Assembly (NCBI GenBank): GCA_011523725.1
Contig: WTGD01000053.1
Location: 1 to 6,850 of the forward strand
DNA length: 6,850 nucleotides
DNA from: Nitrospinota bacterium
Lineage (GTDB): Bacteria > UBA8248
Direction of reading: 5' to 3'
Shown: one piece after another, positions 1 through 6,648 of the stretch
How the letters are laid out: every line of letters begins with the position of its first letter
Position numbering within the stretch: position 1 is the first letter of the stretch
Notes under the pieces: generated by a model
The model's input: only the letters and a program-made list of their open reading frames with translations
The model's database searches: none
What the model was told of the DNA's origin: nothing
Made by a program: the position numbers and the translations under genes

Positions 1-546
1 GATGAGGTCATACACACTTTCCACCCCTTGTAGGTACATCGCGATGCGCTCAAGCCCGTAGGTCAATTCCGCGGACACCATCTCCAGGTCCAGCCCGCCC
101 GCCTGCTGGAAATACGTGAACTGCGTGACCTCCATTCCGTCGAGCCAGACCTCCCAGCCCAGACCCCACGCGCCCAGGTTCGGGGATTCCCAGTCGTCCT
201 CGACGAAGCGGATGTCGTGCTCGAGCGGGTCGATTCCCAAACTCACGAGGCTTTCGAGGTATTGCTCCTGCACGTTGATGGGCGAGGGTTTCAAAATCAC
301 CTGGTACTGATAGTAGTGCTGCAGTCTGTTCGGATTCTCCCCATAGCGGCCGTCCGTGGGCCGTCTGCTGGGTTCGACGTAGGCTACCTTCCAGGGTTCG
401 GGGCCGAGGGCGCGCAGAAAAGTGGCCGGGTTCATGGTGCCGGCGCCCACCTCGATGTCGTATGGCTGCTGGATGACGCATCCCTTTTGAGACCAGAACC
501 TTTCCAGCCCCATAATTACTTCCTGAAACGTCAACGCGTCGCTCAA
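1..546 (-). CDS. glyQ: Glycyl-tRNA synthetase alpha chain (partial, 3' end outside window)
   Basis: This is the alpha chain of the alpha2-beta2 bacterial glycyl-tRNA synthetase, a cytoplasmic class II enzyme that charges tRNA-Gly; the beta chain (glyS) would be expected next, outside the window. The 182 visible codons match the family along their whole length: LTFQEVI near residue 5, CVIQQPYDIEVGAGTMNPAT, FLRALGPEPW, YVEPSRRPTDGRYGENPNR, HYYQYQVILKPSP, DPLEHDIRFVEDDWESP, LGAWGLGWEVWLDGMEVTQF and YGLERIAMYLQG. The start chosen is a TTG at 544-546, giving an N-terminus (SDALTFQEV) of the usual length. It is preceded by AAGGAG 8 bases upstream and overlaps the lysC stop by 4 bases (TTGA), so the two genes are probably translationally coupled. 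The first ATG, at codon 12, would remove the conserved LTFQEV segment and is unlikely to be the start. Family assignment is near certain from sequence recalled by eye. Confidence 0.97.
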   Translation of the reverse strand, partial: MSDALTFQEVIMGLERFWSQKGCVIQQPYDIEVGAGTMNPATFLRALGPEPWKVAYVEPSRRPTDGRYGENPNRLQHYYQYQVILKPSPINVQEQYLESLVSLGIDPLEHDIRFVEDDWESPNLGAWGLGWEVWLDGMEVTQFTYFQQAGGLDLEMVSAELTYGLERIAMYLQGVESVYDLI

Positions 547-1751
547 CCGATAAACTCCTTATGCAATACGCGCACCGAGTTCTCGGAGTCCGCCTGACGA
601 ACCACGACAGATATCGAAATCTCGGAAGTCGAGATCATCATGATGTTGATGCGGCTTCTCGCCAAGGCGGAGAAAACGCGCGCCGCCACGCCGGCCTGGC
701 TCTTCATGCCCACGCCAACGACGGAGACTTTCGCGATGTCGTCATCGCGGGAGATGGTGGCGCCGCCGAAGGATTCATTCGATTCCACCATGATTTGCTC
801 CGCTTGCCCAGCCATGTCTCTGTTGACCGTGATGGAAATGTCGGTCAAGCCATTTTCGCTCACGTTCTGGACGATCATATCCACCATGATGGATTTTTCG
901 GCCAACTGCCCGAAAAGAGCAGCGGCGATTCCGGGCCTGTCCGGCACGGCGCTAATCGTAAGTTTCGATTGCTTCGAATCACAACTCACGCCGCGAACGG
1001 CGGGGGATTCGATTCCCGTCGACTCTGGAATGATCAACGTTCCCTCTCCTTCATTAAACGCGGAGCGGACGACGAGCGGAAGGTCATATTTCGCCGCCAG
1101 ATCCACAGAGCGCGCCTGCAGCACTTTCGCGCCCAGGGACGCGAGTTCCATCATCTCCTCGAACGATATCTGCTCCATGCGCTTCGCGTCGGGGACAAGG
1201 CGCGGGTCGGCCGTATACACCCCGTCCACATCGGTATAAATCTCACAGCGATCCGCTTCAAGCGCGGCAGCCAACGCCACGGCGGTGAGATCGGAACCTC
1301 CACGCCCCAGCGTCGTCTCCTCATCGAATTCATCGACTCCCTGAAAGCCCGCGGCGACGACCACTTTCCCCTCGTCGAGCTCCTTGAGAATCCTCGCCGG
1401 GCGGATGGAGCGCACGCGGGCGCGGGTATGGGCGCCTTCCGTCAGAATGCCCGCCTGCCCGCCCGTCAAGGAAATGGCGGGGATTCCAACCGCATCGAGA
1501 GCGATGGCCAGGAGCGAACTCGCAATGCGCTCCCCTGAGGTGAGCAGCAAATCCATCTCCCGTCCCACCGGCTGAGGTGAAAGCGCATGCGCGAACCGGA
1601 TGAGTTTGTCCGTTTCCCCGGCCATCGCGCTCACCACGATGATAATGCGCTCCCAGGAGCTTCTCGCCGTCGAGACCCGCTTCACCACGCCGCGAATTTT
1701 ATCCAAGTTCGCGACCGAGGTGCCCCCGAATTTCTTTACGACCAGGCTCAT
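543..1751 (-). CDS. lysC: Aspartate kinase, lysine/threonine-sensitive type with two ACT domains
   Basis: Phosphorylates aspartate with ATP to 4-aspartyl phosphate, the first step towards lysine, threonine, methionine and diaminopimelate; cytoplasmic. The 402 residues fit the monofunctional kinase (about 400-410). The kinase domain covers about 1-245: KFGGTSV at 7-13, TSGERIASSLLA at 71-82, GFQGVD at 135-140, TTLGRGGSDLTAVALA at 146-161 and EIYTDVDGVYTADPR at 170-184. Two ACT domains follow, about 264-325 (VPDRPGIAAALF) and 341-400 (VGVGMKSQAGVAARVFSAL, then MISTSEISISVVV), the module that binds feedback inhibitors; which amino acid inhibits this enzyme cannot be read from the sequence. The ATG at 1749-1751 places KFGGTS at the standard distance; a GGGGA lies just upstream. 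It follows the ApgM-like gene by 10 bases, and its TGA is part of the glyQ start overlap. No lysine riboswitch can fit before it. I found no convincing internal start for a separate beta subunit. Confidence 0.98.
   Translation of the reverse strand: MSLVVKKFGGTSVANLDKIRGVVKRVSTARSSWERIIIVVSAMAGETDKLIRFAHALSPQPVGREMDLLLTSGERIASSLLAIALDAVGIPAISLTGGQAGILTEGAHTRARVRSIRPARILKELDEGKVVVAAGFQGVDEFDEETTLGRGGSDLTAVALAAALEADRCEIYTDVDGVYTADPRLVPDAKRMEQISFEEMMELASLGAKVLQARSVDLAAKYDLPLVVRSAFNEGEGTLIIPESTGIESPAVRGVSCDSKQSKLTISAVPDRPGIAAALFGQLAEKSIMVDMIVQNVSENGLTDISITVNRDMAGQAEQIMVESNESFGGATISRDDDIAKVSVVGVGMKSQAGVAARVFSALARSRINIMMISTSEISISVVVRQADSENSVRVLHKEFIG
555..560 (-). promoter_or_regulatory. Ribosome binding site of glyQ, inside the end of lysC
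   Basis: On the minus strand the sequence is AAGGAG, ending 8 bases before the TTG at 544-546. It lies within the last codons of lysC. This is a strong Shine-Dalgarno match at good spacing and is the main evidence that the TTG, not the later in-frame ATG, starts glyQ. Confidence 0.8.
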
Positions 1752-1761
1752 TCTGTCCCCA

Positions 1762-3012
1762 TCATCCGCTGAACAATCGTTTTCTCACGGCGTCGATCGA
1801 ATAGACGCGTCCGTTCCGGGCCAGTTCTTCGGAAAAACCGGGGGCCGGATTTTTTTGCTTGCCCTCACCGCCGCGAATCATCTCCCAGAGAGCGGCCAAT
1901 CCGCCCGGACGCTTCGGCGGCGTTAAATTCTCTCCATCGAAATCCGCCATGGCGAACGGAACCGCGTCGGCGGCCCACTCCTGGGACTCCACGCGGAACT
2001 CACAGTCCACCGCCACGAAGATGCGACAAGGCTCGTTCAATTCTTGCAACAGGGACGACATGAACCCGGCGTCGAACCTCTCGATGGTTTCGATTTTATC
2101 CTCAGGCTCGCGCCAGGGAGATACGTCGTCCGCATCCTCTATCAGGCAGACGAAATCATGCCGCGAAAGCGCCTCACGCACCGTGGCGAACACTTCCTCC
2201 CCCGGCTCATATACATCCGCACCCCCTAGTTTGGCAAAGCCCTTTGCGAGTTGCGAGTCCGTGATCAGCGCAGCATCCCTGCCTCCCGTTTTTTCCGACA
2301 CTCGCGCTGCCTCTTGGACGAGGCCGCCGCCCCAAAGCCATACGGAGTTCGCCGCAAACATGCGGGTTTGCGCTTTTTCCCTCAAACCCGCATGGGTGGA
2401 AAGCACCATCTGGGAATCGTTGACGAAATGAACGAAACGCCGCGGCGCCTCCGCCACCGGCATGTGATCACCGATGGGGTTTCCGGTAATCGCATACGGG
2501 GGCGAGAAGCCACGAAAAGATTCTTGCGAAAGCGGCGCACCCGCACGCTTATAAAAGAAAAGCGCCTCGCAGCCGCCCAGGGATTCGAAGCGGAAAGATT
2601 CACCCTCATCGGGCGGCATGTGGCGCTCCAGATAAACGAGGAGTTCGCGATTTTCCTCGTCCGTGACGCCGAAGCCCGTCGGGTCAAGCATGACGACGCT
2701 CGTGGCCCCCGGCTTCAGGCATACGAAATTGAGCCGGAAGACCGCTTCCCCCTCATCAGGGGAAATATCTGATGCTGCCGCCAGCATCAGGCCGGAAGAA
2801 AGCGCGCCGGAGAAGCCGAAAAAATTTTTAAGAAACCCATCCAACGAAGGATACGCATCCCCGGACAAGGGAGCCCACACACCGGAATACCCGGAACCCG
2901 CCAGGCGATCCAGCGAAGGCGTTTGCGCCCTTTGCAAAGGCGTTTGACCATCAAAGTCCACCACCGGCCTGTCGGCGAAGCCACGCGCGAGAACCATCAG
3001 GATTTTCTGCAT
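1762..3012 (-). CDS. ApgM-like protein of the proposed homoserine kinase family, active-site residues largely lost
   Basis: A 416-residue member of the archaeal-type, cofactor-independent phosphoglycerate mutase fold (alkaline phosphatase superfamily). Within it, it resembles the TIGR02535 group, proposed as an alternative homoserine kinase because those genes sit beside hom, lysC and thrC; its position here fits. Seen landmarks: GFADRPVVDFDGQTPLQ at 11-27, TPSLDRLA at 31-38, FRLNFVCLKPG at 92-102, PPYAITG at 171-177, ANSVWLWGGG at 221-230, KIETIERFD at 306-314, AADAVPF at 347-353, FSEELARNGRVY at 393-404. Aligned with family sequences from memory, expected metal or catalytic residues are replaced: the first Asp is R10, the DEAGH motif reads DDVSP (His to P299), the DH pair reads D336-C337, and the THT His is W346. 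S56 may match the nucleophile, but its surroundings differ. The ATG at 3010-3012 has AAAGG 10 bases upstream and gives the family N-terminus; the in-frame extension into hom is not real. It may be a pseudoenzyme or have a changed role. Family confident, function unknown. Confidence 0.88.
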   Translation of the reverse strand: MQKILMVLARGFADRPVVDFDGQTPLQRAQTPSLDRLAGSGYSGVWAPLSGDAYPSLDGFLKNFFGFSGALSSGLMLAAASDISPDEGEAVFRLNFVCLKPGATSVVMLDPTGFGVTDEENRELLVYLERHMPPDEGESFRFESLGGCEALFFYKRAGAPLSQESFRGFSPPYAITGNPIGDHMPVAEAPRRFVHFVNDSQMVLSTHAGLREKAQTRMFAANSVWLWGGGLVQEAARVSEKTGGRDAALITDSQLAKGFAKLGGADVYEPGEEVFATVREALSRHDFVCLIEDADDVSPWREPEDKIETIERFDAGFMSSLLQELNEPCRIFVAVDCEFRVESQEWAADAVPFAMADFDGENLTPPKRPGGLAALWEMIRGGEGKQKNPAPGFSEELARNGRVYSIDAVRKRLFSG

Positions 3013-3037
3013 CAAGGATGAGCCTTTGTTTGCTTCG

Positions 3038-4366
3038 TCACATGAAAGCCATGCCGTCCGACTCCACACGAATGAGCGCATAAGCGGGCTGCACGACGTC
3101 CAGGCGGGAAATTTCCTCGAGTGCGTTTTGCATGTTCTCCTCCGTCGCATTGTGGGTGAGCAGCACCAGACGGGCATAGCCGTCTTCGTCGGCGCGGCCC
3201 TTCTGGACGACGGTTTCGAGGCTGATGTCGTGTTCGCCGAAAACACCGGAGATACGGCTCAATACTCCCGGCTTGTCTAAAGCGGCAAAGCGAACGTAGA
3301 AGCGCGTCGAAATTTCCCGGGGAGTCAGGATGTCGAGACGCGCGCGCTGATCCGGCAAGAACGCGGCGGCGGGAATCCGCGAGTCGCCCCCGTTCTTGAG
3401 CCACCTCGCCACCTCGATGATATCGCCTACGACGGCGGATGCGGTCGCCTCCGAACCCGCGCCTTTGCCGATGAAAACCTGCGGCCCGGCATTCACCCCC
3501 GAGACGGCCACCGCATTGTAGACACCGCCCACCTGCGCGAGAGGGTGGCTTTCGGGAAGCATCATCGGATGGACGCGTATATCGAGTTTCCCCGCTTTCT
3601 GTTCCGCCATGGCGATGAGCTTGATCCGGTAGCCGAGTTCCCTGGCGAAGTCGATGTCGACGGAAGTGATATGGCGTATCCCCTCGGTGTGGTATTCCTC
3701 CACATCCACGGGCGTGCCATAGGCCAGATTCGCCAGAATCGCTATCTTGTGCGACGCATCGACGCCGTCGATATCAAAAGCCGGGTCGGCCTCCGCATAT
3801 CCGAGTTCCTGCGCGCGCTTCAGCGTTTCGCCGAAATCCGCGCCCATCTCCGTCATGCAGCTCAGGATATAGTTGCACGTGCCGTTCAGAATGCCGGCGA
3901 GCCTCTCGATTTTATCCGCCGCGAAAGCCTCGCGCAGGTTCCTGACTATCGGAATGCCGCCTGCGACGGACGCCTCGAAACCCAGCGGGCAGCCCGCCTT
4001 CTCCGCAGCGGCGAAAATCTCCTCCCCGTGAACGGCGAGCACCGCCTTGTTCGCGGTCACCACCGGCTTTTCCTTGCCGATCGCCCGCAGGATGTGGCGT
4101 CTGGCATCATCCGTACCGCCGATAAGTTCCGCGACCACGTGCACTTCGGGCGCGTCGATGACGGCTTCAAAGTCCGTCCCCATGTTGTCAGGGGCCACTC
4201 CGCGCGCCGTTTTGTTTTTCGTGAAAACGCTGCGGTCCGCAACTCTGGAGACGCATATCTCCACGCCGAGGCGTCTTTTGATCAACTCCCGCTGCTCATC
4301 GAGCAGGTTCACCACGCCGCTTCCGACGGTGCCCAAGCCCAATATGCCGACGCAAATTTTTTCCAT
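3038..4366 (-). CDS. hom: Homoserine dehydrogenase with C-terminal ACT domain
   Basis: Reduces aspartate semialdehyde to homoserine with NAD(P)H, at the branch to threonine and methionine; cytoplasmic. The 442 residues match the monofunctional, ACT-bearing form. The Rossmann motif GLGTVGSG is at 10-17, the TANKA motif with K107 at 104-108, and EASVAGGIPIVRNLRE at 131-146. NGTCNYIL at 161-168 and AEADPAFDIDGVDASHK at 191-207 carry the catalytic region; E192, D198, D203 and K207 fall at the spacing of the known substrate and proton-transfer residues of yeast homoserine dehydrogenase. An ACT domain at about 356-432 (FAALDKPGVLSRISGVFGEHDISLETVVQK) is the usual site of threonine feedback control. 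The ATG at 4364-4366 puts the nucleotide-binding motif at the normal distance; the only nearby purine-rich stretch, AGAGGG, is rather close to it. The gene is 26 bases after the aminotransferase and 25 bases before the ApgM-like gene. Nothing looks damaged. Confidence 0.98.
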   Translation of the reverse strand: MEKICVGILGLGTVGSGVVNLLDEQRELIKRRLGVEICVSRVADRSVFTKNKTARGVAPDNMGTDFEAVIDAPEVHVVAELIGGTDDARRHILRAIGKEKPVVTANKAVLAVHGEEIFAAAEKAGCPLGFEASVAGGIPIVRNLREAFAADKIERLAGILNGTCNYILSCMTEMGADFGETLKRAQELGYAEADPAFDIDGVDASHKIAILANLAYGTPVDVEEYHTEGIRHITSVDIDFARELGYRIKLIAMAEQKAGKLDIRVHPMMLPESHPLAQVGGVYNAVAVSGVNAGPQVFIGKGAGSEATASAVVGDIIEVARWLKNGGDSRIPAAAFLPDQRARLDILTPREISTRFYVRFAALDKPGVLSRISGVFGEHDISLETVVQKGRADEDGYARLVLLTHNATEENMQNALEEISRLDVVQPAYALIRVESDGMAFM

Positions 4367-4392
4367 ATCCCTCTGGCCCGAGGAAGGACGAG

Positions 4393-5589
4393 CTAGCTCG
4401 CCGCTCGCCTGGGCGCTTTCTCCTGAAACAGGGGTCGCAAGTTTCTGAGCGCCTGCCGCGTGCGGTGCTCATTCTCCACGAGCGCGAAGCGCACGTGCCC
4501 GTCGCCCAGCTCGCCGAAACCGATGCCGGGCGAGACGGCCACCTCGGCTTCGGTCAGCAAGAATTTGGAAAACTCCAGAGAACCCATCTCTCTATATTCC
4601 TGGGGAATCTCCGCCCATACGAACATCGTGCCCCTGGGCTTCTGAACGGGCCAGCCGATTCTCTCCAACCCGTTGCACAGCGCGTCGCGGCGACTCTGGT
4701 AAATCTGGCAAATCTCCTCGACGCACTCCTGAGAGCCGTTGAGCGCGATGATCGAGGCAATCTGAATGGGCTGGAACGCGCCGTAATCGAGGTAGCTCTT
4801 GATGCGCCTGAGCGCGCCGATGAGATCGCGGTTCCCCACGGCGAAGCCTATCCGCCATCCGGGCATGGAGTAGCTCTTCGAAAGCGAGAAAAATTCCACA
4901 CTCACATCCTTGGCACCCTTCACCTGCAAAATGCTGGGCGGCTCGTAGCCGTCGAACCCTAAGTCGGCATAGGCGAAATCATGAACCACGATGAGGTTGT
5001 ATTCTTTCGCGAAGGCGACGACTTTTTCGAAGAAATCAAGGTCCACGCAAACCGTGGTGGGATTGTGCGGAAAGCTCAATACGAGGATTTTCGGCCGCGG
5101 CCATATCGGACGGATGATATCGGTCATGTTCTCGAAGAAATCATCCCCCTGCGAGAGCGGCACGTGAATCACGTTGCCGTTCGCCAGGACCATGGCGTAA
5201 GTATGGATGGGGTATGTCGGACTCGGCACCATGACCAAATCGCCCGGGTTCGTGATGGCCAATGCCAGGTGCGAGAGCCCCTCCTTCACGCCGATGGTGA
5301 CGATGGCCTCCTCCTCAGAATCGATATTCACGTCATAGCGGCGGCCATACCAATCGGCGATGGCCGTCCTCAGCCGGGTGATGCCGCGCGAAGCGCTGTA
5401 GCGATGATTCCTGGGGTTCGTCGCCGCCTCCACGAGTTTTTCCACGATGTGCGGCGGCGTGGCGAGGTCGGGATTCCCCATCCCGAAATCGATGATGTCG
5501 TCGCCCCGGCGGCGGGCCTCGATCTTCAACTCGTCAACGCCGGCGAAGACATAAGGCGGCAGACGCGTAATGCGCTGGAACTCATACAT
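4393..5589 (-). CDS. alaC: PLP-dependent aminotransferase of the AlaC (glutamate-pyruvate) type
   Basis: A fold type I, class I/II aminotransferase that moves an amino group between an amino acid and a 2-oxo acid. It follows E. coli AlaC (YfdZ), the glutamate-pyruvate transaminase, closely: RLPPYVF near the N-terminus, AARRRG-like IEARRRGDDIIDFGMGNPD, TPPHIVEKL, YSASRGITRLR, VTIGVKEGLSHL, VPSPTYPIH, FPHNPTT, VVHDFAYAD, FSLSKSYSMPGWRIGF, IKSYLDYG, GSLEFSKFLL and VSPGIGFGELGDGHVRFAL. Numbered from the ATG at 5587-5589 (398 residues), the PLP lysine is K238 and the carboxylate-binding arginine R367. GAGGAT 8 bases before this ATG decides the start; a TTG two codons earlier is only 2 bases from it. 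The gene lies 12 bases after lipA and 26 before hom. Relatives in aspartate-pathway operons are often annotated as aspartate or LL-diaminopimelate aminotransferases, so substrate choice in this host (alanine, aspartate or another) is open. Confidence 0.92.
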   Translation of the reverse strand: MYEFQRITRLPPYVFAGVDELKIEARRRGDDIIDFGMGNPDLATPPHIVEKLVEAATNPRNHRYSASRGITRLRTAIADWYGRRYDVNIDSEEEAIVTIGVKEGLSHLALAITNPGDLVMVPSPTYPIHTYAMVLANGNVIHVPLSQGDDFFENMTDIIRPIWPRPKILVLSFPHNPTTVCVDLDFFEKVVAFAKEYNLIVVHDFAYADLGFDGYEPPSILQVKGAKDVSVEFFSLSKSYSMPGWRIGFAVGNRDLIGALRRIKSYLDYGAFQPIQIASIIALNGSQECVEEICQIYQSRRDALCNGLERIGWPVQKPRGTMFVWAEIPQEYREMGSLEFSKFLLTEAEVAVSPGIGFGELGDGHVRFALVENEHRTRQALRNLRPLFQEKAPRRAAS

Positions 5590-5597
5590 GTTCAAAA

Positions 5598-5603
5598 ATC
5601 CTC
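5598..5603 (-). promoter_or_regulatory. Ribosome binding site of alaC, overlapping the lipA stop
   Basis: On the minus strand GAGGAT lies 8 bases before the ATG at 5587-5589 and overlaps the lipA TGA at 5602-5604. It selects that ATG over the upstream TTG at 5593-5595, which is only 2 bases away. The overlap suggests that ribosomes ending on lipA feed alaC translation. Confidence 0.75.
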
Positions 5604-6585
5604 AACTGACAGGCAGGGATACCAGACGACGGGAGGGCGCCGGCACGTTCCGGCCCGAGCCATCGGACGTCATGAAGGCGCGGCCCTCGGGGTCTCCCTG
5701 TAATTTCCCCTCCTGCAATCCCTGGGAGGCGTGCAGGGCCTCCTCCGCATTGTAGGAGCTTCTCACGAAAGGACCGGCGAACACGTGCGCGAAACCCCTC
5801 GCCTCGCCCGCCAGCCGGTAGCGCGCATATACATCCGGGTGAATGTATTCGCGAACGGGAATCGCCTTCTTCCGGGGCGAGAGATACTGGCCGATCGTCA
5901 TGATCTGACAATCAACCTCCTCATCTCTCAAATCATCCATCAGGGAGAGCACGTCCGCTTCGGTTTCGCCCATGCCGACCATGACGCCGCTTTTCGTCAC
6001 CATCTCCGGGTCAATCTCCCGCGCCATGCCGATGACGCGCAGCGAGCGCTCGTAATCGCCGTTCGGGCGCGTGCTCTTGAACAGCCGCCTGACCGTCTCG
6101 ATGTTATGGTTGAAAACATCAGGCTTTGCGCGAACCACCCGTTCGACCGCGTCGAAATCACCCATGAAATCACTCACCAGAACCTCCACCGTGGTCTTGG
6201 GCAGCAGTTCACGGATCGCCTTAATGGTCGCCACCACGTGGCCGGCTGCGCCGTCGGGCAAATCGTCGCGGTTCACCATCGTGACGACCACGTGCTTTAA
6301 TCCCAAATCTTTCGCCGCCTCCGCCACGTGCAGCGGCTCGTTTACGTCCAGGGGCTCGGGCATGCCCTTCGTGACGGCGCAATAGCCGCAAGTTCTCGTG
6401 CAAACGTCCCCGCCAATCATGAAGGTGGCCGTGCTGCGTGAAAAACACTCGAACAAGTTCGGGCAACGGGCTTCCTCGCACACGGTGTGCAGATGCTTGT
6501 TGCGCATCAGCGCCTTGACCTCGTGTGAGCGGCTCGGACTCGGCAACCGCTTTACGAGCCAGGGGGGAAATCGTCGAGAAGCCAT
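5602..6585 (-). CDS. lipA: Lipoyl synthase (radical SAM)
   Basis: Inserts two sulfur atoms into protein-bound octanoyl groups to make the lipoyl cofactor of pyruvate and 2-oxoglutarate dehydrogenases and the glycine cleavage system; cytoplasmic. The 327 residues show both iron-sulfur motifs: the auxiliary cluster set C36, C41 and C47 in CEEARCPNLFEC, and the radical SAM set C62, C66 and C69 in CTRTCGYC. Other landmarks are TVCEEARCPNL at 34-44, NRDDLPDG at 105-112, DVFNHNIETV at 156-165, TKSGVMVGMGET at 197-208, MTIGQYLSP at 229-237 and the C-terminal RSSYNAE at 275-281, whose serine binds the auxiliary cluster in known structures. About 46 residues follow this motif, a longer tail than usual, rich in Gly, Ser, Arg and Pro. 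The ATG at 6583-6585 is chosen because GGAGG ends 7 bases before it; upstream in-frame ATGs lack such a site, and the earliest lies before the promoter. It is the first gene of the operon; no lipB is in the window. Confidence 0.97.
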   Translation of the reverse strand: MASRRFPPWLVKRLPSPSRSHEVKALMRNKHLHTVCEEARCPNLFECFSRSTATFMIGGDVCTRTCGYCAVTKGMPEPLDVNEPLHVAEAAKDLGLKHVVVTMVNRDDLPDGAAGHVVATIKAIRELLPKTTVEVLVSDFMGDFDAVERVVRAKPDVFNHNIETVRRLFKSTRPNGDYERSLRVIGMAREIDPEMVTKSGVMVGMGETEADVLSLMDDLRDEEVDCQIMTIGQYLSPRKKAIPVREYIHPDVYARYRLAGEARGFAHVFAGPFVRSSYNAEEALHASQGLQEGKLQGDPEGRAFMTSDGSGRNVPAPSRRLVSLPVS

Positions 6586-6591
6586 CGAACT

Positions 6592-6617
6592 GCCTCCAGT
6601 CCCGGGAATCGGGAGGC
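6592..6617 (-). promoter_or_regulatory. Possible hairpin covering the lipA ribosome binding site
   Basis: On the minus strand GCCTCC (6612-6617) is exactly complementary to GGAGGC (6592-6597), with a 14-base loop that itself holds the palindrome TCCCGGGA. GGAGG is the lipA Shine-Dalgarno sequence, 7 bases before the ATG. If the left arm is transcribed, the site could be masked. The predicted start point from the promoter at 6620-6648 falls close to or within the left arm, so the hairpin may form only in read-through RNA from upstream. The inverted repeat is seen; regulation is inference. Confidence 0.4.
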
Positions 6618-6619
6618 TC

Positions 6620-6648
6620 ATATTAGGAATGCGAAGCGCAGGTGTCAA
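6620..6648 (-). promoter_or_regulatory. Sigma70-type promoter for the lipA operon
   Basis: On the minus strand a perfect -35 box TTGACA (6643-6648) is followed by a 17-base spacer and TAATAT (6620-6625), which matches 4 of 6 bases of the -10 consensus. It stands in the only intergenic gap of the window, and the sequence upstream of the -35 box is AT-rich. The expected start point, about 7 bases after the -10 box, leaves a leader of roughly 30 bases before the lipA ATG. No further promoter was recognised in the short gaps between the downstream genes, so this one may drive lipA through glyQ. Confidence 0.65.

Noticed and set aside
980..1000. Possible internal start for a short LysC beta subunit near residue 255, as in some Gram-positive aspartate kinases
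   Set aside because: The only candidate is a GTG codon with no Shine-Dalgarno sequence before it.
561..1538. 325-codon open frame on the plus strand across lysC
   Set aside because: It is the antisense shadow of a clear aspartate kinase gene in GC-rich DNA; its His- and Arg-rich translation matches no family and it has no sensible start context.
2909..2945. Direct repeat AGGCGTTTG occurring twice
   Set aside because: It encodes the two TP-containing halves of the conserved TPLQ..QTP segment of the ApgM family, so protein sequence explains it.
3013..3246. In-frame extension of the ApgM-like protein by 78 residues upstream of 3012, overlapping the end of hom
   Set aside because: The extra residues are hom read in another frame, show no family similarity, and the ATG at 3010-3012 has a ribosome binding site and gives the family N-terminus.
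4389..4400. Perfect 12-base palindrome CGAGCTAGCTCG over the alaC stop codon
   Set aside because: One or two such palindromes are expected by chance in a window this long, the RNA stem would have only 4 pairs, and no T run follows, so neither terminator nor operator is supported.
4981..5703. 240-codon open frame on the plus strand across alaC and the lipA end
   Set aside because: Antisense shadow of a well-supported aminotransferase; it runs across a gene boundary and shows no recognisable domain.
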